Below are positions 6,099-9,574 of a DNA stretch of 9,574 nt, in pieces. Where the stretch lies: the NCBI GenBank assembly GCA_030600725.1, contig JAUVLN010000059.1, positions 1 through 9,574 on the forward strand, written 5' to 3'. The notes under the pieces were generated by a model. It saw only the letters and a list, made by a program, of their open reading frames with translations, did not search any database and was not told where the DNA came from. The stretch's first letter is position 1. Every line of letters starts with the position of its first letter. Origin of the DNA: Thermoplasmatota archaeon (lineage in GTDB: Archaea > Thermoplasmatota > Penumbrarchaeia > Penumbrarchaeales > Penumbrarchaeaceae). The position numbers and the translations under genes were made by a program.

Positions 6099-7775
6099 TT
6101 GAGCTTGATAAAGGCCTACAGGGAGTTGGATCGGAGCCCCAGGGAATGGGTGCTCACGAGGGTCCTCCCCGCGGCCGGCATCGCCTCGGTGGTATCCGTT
6201 TTTCTTATACTATTACTTCCCGATATATTCCTCTCCACAATCTCCTTTGTGCTTTTGATGATGATGATCGGGTTCATCACCTTGTCTGCCGTGGTTTGGC
6301 CCCTGGCCATGTGGGAGAGGCGCAGGAGGGAGATAGACGACGAGCTCCATCTTTTCATACTCAGGATAGGGGTGCTGTCTCTCGCATCATCCGCCAGGGG
6401 TTCGATATTCGAGATCGCGACCAGGGAGGGCGAAAGGAAGGCCCTGTTCAGGGAGCTTGAGAAGGTCAAGGAGCTGTCCAAACGCTGGAATGTGGGGATC
6501 CCCAAGGCTCTCAGGACCGTTTCCAGGCAGTGCCCTTCCAAGAGGATGGGGGATTTCCTCGAGAGGATGGCCTACGCCATCGAGGCCGATGAGGACCCCG
6601 GGGTGTTCTTCAGGAACGAGCAGGAGGCCGTCATGGAGGAGTACCGGTCGCGGTACAATACCACCATGGACCGACTGGAGATCGTGAGGGAGATATATGT
6701 TTCACTGATCTCCGTCACGATGTTCCTGAATGTCATGCTGGTCGTGCTATCGCTGCTGGTTGGGATAAACCATTTCCTGATGAGCTTTCTGGTTGTTTTC
6801 ATCTTCATCATAGTCGAGGTGCTTCTCTGGTTGGTCATCAACGGGACGCTTCCCCATGAGTCAATATGGTTCGATCCCAAGCCACGCCCCCTCAATTCCA
6901 GATTCCACAGAAAGATCAGGATATCTCTCATTGTGGGTGTTGCGGCCTCACTCCTGTTACTTGTGGTGAACGGCCTCGTGGGCTTCCAGTTCAGGTATAC
7001 CCTGCTGCACCTGGCCGTGATATCCACACCTCTGATGCTACCCGGCATTCTGGTGCTGATAGAGGAGGGCGTGATCATCAGGAGGGATCAGGCATTCGGG
7101 GCGTTCATAAGGACGCTGGGAGGGACCGCCGAGACCAGGGGCGGGGCACCCATATCGGCCCTTAAAAGGATGAGGTGGCACGATTACGGCGCCCTGACGG
7201 ACCAGATAAAGGACCTGTACGACAGGCTGACCACGAGGATAGATTCCACCAAGGCGTGGGCGCTGTTCGTGAAGGAGACCAGGTCGGAGATGATCTCACA
7301 GTTCCTGATCACCTATCAGGAGGGCATCAAGGCCGGCGGAAGCCCCAAGGATGTGTCCACGCTTGTGTCCGGCTTCTTTACGCCGATCGCCAGCCTCAGG
7401 AAGAAGAGGCACCTCATGGCGGATAACTTCACCGCCATCCTGTACGGGCTGACGGTATTCATATCGGCGGGGATGTTCATGATCTACCAGGTGGTGGTGA
7501 AGATGGTCAGCAAGCTGAGCGATCTCACCGCATCCTCCGAGGATGTGGAGAGCTTTCAGGACCTGGTGCTTCTGAAGGATACCAGCGGGCTGACGGCGAT
7601 CCTGCTGGCAGCGGTGATACTGGTGATATTGCTGCATGTGATATTCTCCGCGGATGCTGCCAGGAGGTTCCGGGGCGGTCATCCCCTGACGCTTCTCCTC
7701 CACGCCCCGATGCTGCTCTGGACCGCTACGATCTCCGCCTTCCTGGCCCTCTGGGCAGTGAACATGATACTATGA
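6099..7775 (+). CDS. flaJ: Archaellum membrane platform protein FlaJ (ArlJ)
   Basis: FlaJ is the polytopic inner-membrane core of the archaellum, related to the type IV pilus platform proteins (T2SSF/GspF family), and works directly with the ATPase FlaI. The 558 residues, a normal FlaJ length, show about nine membrane segments: about 22-40, 45-72, 200-222, 226-248, 274-292, 299-322, 445-470, 497-516 and 528-556. Between them lie two large, positively charged cytosolic domains, about 73-199 and 325-444, corresponding to the two T2SSF repeats that contact FlaI. The TTG start follows a perfect SD; ATG or GTG alternatives nearby do not fit it as well. It is the last gene of the cluster, with a hairpin only 8 bases after its stop. 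Confidence 0.95.
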   Translation: MSLIKAYRELDRSPREWVLTRVLPAAGIASVVSVFLILLLPDIFLSTISFVLLMMMIGFITLSAVVWPLAMWERRRREIDDELHLFILRIGVLSLASSARGSIFEIATREGERKALFRELEKVKELSKRWNVGIPKALRTVSRQCPSKRMGDFLERMAYAIEADEDPGVFFRNEQEAVMEEYRSRYNTTMDRLEIVREIYVSLISVTMFLNVMLVVLSLLVGINHFLMSFLVVFIFIIVEVLLWLVINGTLPHESIWFDPKPRPLNSRFHRKIRISLIVGVAASLLLLVVNGLVGFQFRYTLLHLAVISTPLMLPGILVLIEEGVIIRRDQAFGAFIRTLGGTAETRGGAPISALKRMRWHDYGALTDQIKDLYDRLTTRIDSTKAWALFVKETRSEMISQFLITYQEGIKAGGSPKDVSTLVSGFFTPIASLRKKRHLMADNFTAILYGLTVFISAGMFMIYQVVVKMVSKLSDLTASSEDVESFQDLVLLKDTSGLTAILLAAVILVILLHVIFSADAARRFRGGHPLTLLLHAPMLLWTATISAFLALWAVNMIL

Positions 7776-7782
7776 TCCGGGG

Positions 7783-7802
7783 ATGGGCCTCTTTAGGCCC
7801 AT
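7783..7802 (+). terminator. Hairpin after flaJ, possible transcript end or 3'-stabilising stem
   Basis: ATGGGCCT (7783-7790) and AGGCCCAT (7795-7802) form a perfect 8-bp stem with a CTTT loop, 8 bases downstream of the flaJ stop. No clear T-run follows (GTTGTCC), so it is not a classical intrinsic terminator. It could mark the processed 3' end of the archaellum mRNA or act with weaker pyrimidine-rich sequence downstream. Confidence 0.5.
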
Positions 7803-7844
7803 GTTGTCCTCTACACAGCTGTAACACGTTCAGGTATTGATTCA

Positions 7845-7858
7845 TAAGGCTTTTATAT
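7845..7858 (+). promoter_or_regulatory. TATA-like box upstream of an unassigned transcript
   Basis: TTTTATAT at 7851-7858 is preceded by ATAAGG-type purines (7845-7849) that resemble a BRE. A start about 25 bases downstream would fall near 7880, ahead of the hairpin at 7890-7915. No real gene begins there, so this may be a distal promoter for the 8096 gene, an RNA promoter, or chance in AT-rich DNA. Confidence 0.3.
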
Positions 7859-8031
7859 GGGGTGGGTGAAATATTATAATTGAACGAGGTCCCCGTATCA
7901 AAGGCCGATCGGGGATGGTAAGATAGCATTCATCCAACTTTAGGATTTGGTTTGAATATTATTGTTATGTTTTTGATAATGGATATCATCAATTTAACAG
8001 ATATTTTTATATTTATTCGAGTTTTGCACTA

Positions 8032-8045
8032 CAAGGTTTATATAT
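8032..8045 (+). promoter_or_regulatory. BRE/TATA promoter of the repeat-protein gene
   Basis: TTTATATAT at 8037-8045 is a near-consensus archaeal TATA box, with CAAGG immediately upstream as a plausible BRE. Transcription would start about 25 bases downstream, near 8066-8070, giving a leader of roughly 28 bases that contains the SD GGAGGTGA (8081-8088). This marks the 8096 gene as its own transcription unit, separate from the archaellum operon. Confidence 0.65.
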
Positions 8046-8080
8046 CGGCCGCTCCAATTCTATCTTATCCAAGTGAATTT

Positions 8081-8088
8081 GGAGGTGA
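8081..8088 (+). promoter_or_regulatory. SD site fixing the start of the repeat-protein gene
   Basis: GGAGGTGA is a perfect SD 7 bases before ATG 8096. It argues against the longer frame beginning at 7952, which would be translated through the TATA box. Confidence 0.8.
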
Positions 8089-8095
8089 AAAGCAC

Positions 8096-9163
8096 ATGAA
8101 TAAAACAGCACTTATCGTCGGGTCGATCTTCGCCCTTGTTTCCATAATGGGAATAGTATCGGGCATGAACCCCCTTGATAACGAGGACAGGAACTACGAC
8201 AGCGACGGAGACGGACTATTGAACCACGAGGAGTTTTCTGCCGGTTCCGATCCCAACAACTGGGATACGGATGGTGACGGGCTCCCCGACGGATGGGAGT
8301 ACGAGGTCGGGATGAACCCGGTGGACCCTTCCGATGCGAAGGATGACTTCGATTATTTCGGAGGGGAGGAGAACGCCAACTACAATGTGGTGGACCATCC
8401 GTATGACAACTATGCGGAGTACTACAGGTTGGCATATATTGATTCGGAGACGGGTGAGGATGTCTATCTGCCCACCGATCCGACCAATCCGGATAGCGAC
8501 GGGGACGGGATCCTCGATCCGGATGATGTATATCCATGGGGGGATGATGATTATCGCCCACCTGGGGGGGATGATGATGAAGACTCTGGTGGGGACGGCG
8601 ACGGCCCCGCTCCGGATGGGGACGGGGACGGCGACGGGAACTCGGATGACGACGGCGATGGACTGACCGATACCGAGGAGATGAGACAGGGAACCGATCC
8701 GAACAACCCGGATACCGACGGGGACGGACTGAACGACGCAGGAGAGATCGCCCTCGGACTGGATCCCAACGACTGGGATACGGACAACGACATGCTGATC
8801 GACGGCGTGGAGAAGGGAGGGGGCGACTCCACCGACGGGCATGTCATCGATACGGACAATGATGGCACGGGAGATCCAACGACGAAACCGGACAAGCCCC
8901 ACCCCGGACCGCCCGTTCCGGTTCCGCCGAATGACGACCCGGACAACGACGGTGTGATCACCGAGAGGGAGTACGAGATCGGCACGGACCCGTACAATCC
9001 CGACACGGATGGGGACGGTCTCATGGATGGGGAAGAGCTGGACCATGGTTACGACCCCAATGATTGGGACACGGACAACGACATGCTGATCGACGGTGTG
9101 GAGAGGGCAGGAGGCGACTCCACCGACGGACACGTCAACGACTCGGATGATGACGGTATCTGA
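8096..9163 (+). CDS. Secreted thrombospondin type 3/EF-hand-like calcium-binding repeat protein
   Basis: This is a 355-residue exported protein of unknown specific role. Residues 1-23 look like a signal peptide (one Lys, then a hydrophobic run IVGSIFALVSIMGIV). The rest is extremely acidic and built of calcium loops of the form DxDxDG...E starting at residues 35, 57, 133, 184, 206, 228, 252, 281, 303, 325 and 349. Eight of the first ten have Glu at loop position 12, as in EF-hands. Residues 184-258 and 281-355 are a tandem duplication (51 of 75 identical by hand count), separated by a Pro-rich linker. A Gly/Asp low-complexity stretch covers about 147-189. No membrane anchor or sorting tail is seen, and the last loop is cut off by the stop after DSDDDGI. 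Such proteins are usually surface-exposed, structural or adhesive; here that is inference. Confidence 0.88.
   Translation: MNKTALIVGSIFALVSIMGIVSGMNPLDNEDRNYDSDGDGLLNHEEFSAGSDPNNWDTDGDGLPDGWEYEVGMNPVDPSDAKDDFDYFGGEENANYNVVDHPYDNYAEYYRLAYIDSETGEDVYLPTDPTNPDSDGDGILDPDDVYPWGDDDYRPPGGDDDEDSGGDGDGPAPDGDGDGDGNSDDDGDGLTDTEEMRQGTDPNNPDTDGDGLNDAGEIALGLDPNDWDTDNDMLIDGVEKGGGDSTDGHVIDTDNDGTGDPTTKPDKPHPGPPVPVPPNDDPDNDGVITEREYEIGTDPYNPDTDGDGLMDGEELDHGYDPNDWDTDNDMLIDGVERAGGDSTDGHVNDSDDDGI
8645..8869 (+). repeat. 225-bp in-frame tandem duplication, copy 1
   Basis: This encodes residues 184-258. It aligns without gaps to 8936-9160 at a fixed offset of 291 bases. The most conserved part is the DPNDWDTDNDMLIDGVE segment, nearly identical also in DNA. 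The second half (GGDSTDGHV) is the same in both copies. Confidence 0.8.
8936..9160 (+). repeat. 225-bp in-frame tandem duplication, copy 2
   Basis: This encodes residues 281-355 and is the partner of 8645-8869. A 66-bp Pro-rich linker separates the copies. Copy 2 ends directly at the stop codon, so its last calcium loop lacks the continuation found after copy 1. Confidence 0.8.
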
Positions 9164-9182
9164 TCGAATAGATAAACCATAT

Positions 9183-9214
9183 GGGCCCTCTCCTTTTGGA
9201 GTGGGGCCTTTTTT
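9183..9214 (+). terminator. Intrinsic terminator of the repeat-protein gene
   Basis: GGGCCCTCTCC (9183-9193) folds on GGAGTGGGGCC (9198-9208) around a TTTT loop, with a T-T and a G-G mismatch, and is followed at once by six T bases (9209-9214). It lies 20 bases after the stop at 9163, which supports that stop as the natural gene end. Confidence 0.8.
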
Positions 9215-9273
9215 AATATTTTTCTTTTTTAACCAATCAAAGGTTGATCATATATCTGAAAATGCTTTGTATG

Positions 9274-9300
9274 TTTCCGACTTTCGCCTGAAGTCGGAAA
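9274..9300. repeat. Perfect 10-bp inverted repeat (hairpin) in AT-rich spacer
   Basis: TTTCCGACTT (9274-9283) and AAGTCGGAAA (9291-9300) are exact reverse complements with a 7-base loop (TCGCCTG). No T-run follows on the + strand. It could be a terminator for minus-strand transcription, a small RNA hairpin, or a protein-binding site. Confidence 0.6.
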
Positions 9301-9450
9301 TTAGAGTAGATAACGATGAATTGAAGAATCTGAATGATTTCCATAATATTTGAGATTATTAGATTGTTTTTGTGAGCGAAATAAAACAGTAAAAAGCTAA
9401 GAAACGTTTCCTACTTACGTTAAATATTACAGAAAACGGAAACCGAATCA

Positions 9451-9461
9451 GTAGTTTTCGG
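9451..9461. repeat. 11-bp direct repeat, copy 1 of 2
   Basis: GTAGTTTTCGG occurs here and again at 9540-9550, an 89-base offset, in the same orientation. No function is assigned; it may be chance or paired regulatory half-sites. Confidence 0.3.
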
Positions 9462-9539
9462 TGCTCCGGACACCTTATGATCCAAGTTTCTATTGATTAA
9501 AACAGGACCCTCCAAATTCTTAAGCTTTGCCTCTTTAGG

Positions 9540-9550
9540 GTAGTTTTCGG
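9540..9550. repeat. 11-bp direct repeat, copy 2 of 2
   Basis: An exact second copy of GTAGTTTTCGG, followed by AAATG, close to the right edge of the window. Confidence 0.3.
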
Positions 9551-9574
9551 AAATGTTCTTTGATGATTATTCAT

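Larger units (their letters stand above)
7776..8095. other. AT-rich intergenic region between flaJ and the repeat-protein gene
   Basis: These 320 bases hold no gene I can support. In order they contain a hairpin just after flaJ (7783-7802), a TATA-like box (7851-7858), a second hairpin (7890-7915), an AT-rich stretch (about 7930-8020), and the promoter and SD of the next gene (8032-8088). An open frame continuing upstream of 8096 to 7952 is judged non-coding because it runs through the promoter. Confidence 0.75.
9164..9574. other. AT-rich region after the repeat-protein gene, no supported gene
   Basis: About 410 bases with a clear drop in G+C compared with the genes. They hold the intrinsic terminator (9183-9214), a perfect hairpin (9274-9300), an 11-bp direct repeat (9451-9461 and 9540-9550) and a short open minus-strand frame (9420-9566). 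No tRNA, rRNA or CRISPR pattern was seen. A + strand frame overlapping 9096-9353 has no SD and shadows the repeat gene. Confidence 0.65.

Noticed and set aside
6572..7078. 168-codon minus-strand frame inside flaJ
   Set aside because: It is antisense to a membrane protein with intact family features, and its Thr/Ser/Ile content mirrors flaJ codons.
7880..7921. 13-codon TTG frame in the intergenic region
   Set aside because: It has no SD, a weak start and trivial length, and it overlaps the hairpin.
7952..8095. 48-codon upstream extension of the repeat-protein frame
   Set aside because: It runs through the TATA box and the SD. ATG 8096 has a perfect SD at 7 bases and begins a proper signal peptide.
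8560..8645. GGGGATGATGATG / GGGGACGG tandem runs as a possible CRISPR or satellite
   Set aside because: It is in-frame low-complexity Asp/Gly coding sequence with no regular repeat-spacer structure.
8216..9133. 305-codon open frame on the minus strand
   Set aside because: It is the antisense of the Asp/Gly repeat codons, giving a monotonous Val/Ile/Arg protein. It has no SD, and the sense strand has a signal peptide, promoter and terminator.
9096..9353. 85-codon + strand frame over the end of the repeat gene
   Set aside because: It starts inside the repeat gene without an SD and crosses the terminator. Its composition becomes that of AT-rich spacer.

Overview
The window is archaeal and holds most of one archaellum (archaeal flagellum) operon, all on the + strand, followed by a separate gene for a secreted calcium-binding repeat protein. 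A euryarchaeal source is indicated by an archaellin with a class III signal peptide and a FlaC/FlaD-E type protein, which crenarchaeal operons lack. Frequent AGG arginine codons, strong GGAGGTGA-type Shine-Dalgarno (SD) sites and TTTATATA promoter boxes also fit. Thermoplasmatota or a relative is my best guess, but nothing here proves the rank.

Layout. 1-72 is the 3' end of an unidentified gene. 69-1322 encodes an unrecognised cytosolic acidic protein whose TTG start overlaps the stop of the preceding gene. Then follow flaB (1346-1966, archaellin), a flaC-flaD/E fusion (1985-2836), flaF (2846-3256), flaG (3266-3763), flaH (3765-4472), flaI (about 4481-6094) and flaJ (6099-7775). Spacings run from slight overlaps to about 20 bases, nearly every gene has its own SD site, and no internal promoter is convincing. 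This is therefore read as one transcript whose promoter lies upstream of the window.

How the genes work together. FlaI (hexameric motor and assembly ATPase), FlaH (RecA-like ATP-binding regulator) and FlaJ (polytopic membrane platform) form the motor core. FlaF and FlaG are single-pass proteins whose outer domains anchor the machine outside the membrane. The FlaC-D/E protein is the cytosolic ring and chemotaxis-coupling component. FlaB builds the filament. The prepilin peptidase (FlaK/ArlK) is not in the window.

7776-8095 is an AT-rich intergenic region with a hairpin after flaJ, an upstream TATA-like box followed by a second hairpin, and a good BRE/TATA promoter for the next gene. 8096-9163 encodes a 355-residue exported protein made almost entirely of thrombospondin type 3/EF-hand-like DxDxDG loops, including a 75-residue duplication, and it stops in the middle of a loop. 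A convincing intrinsic terminator follows at 9183-9214. The remaining roughly 360 bases are AT-rich with no supported gene, but they contain a perfect 10-bp hairpin, an 11-bp direct repeat and a short open minus-strand frame.

The least explained items are the unknown gene heading the archaellum cluster, the lack of N-glycosylation sequons in the archaellin while FlaF and FlaG carry several, and the repeat protein ending mid-loop.
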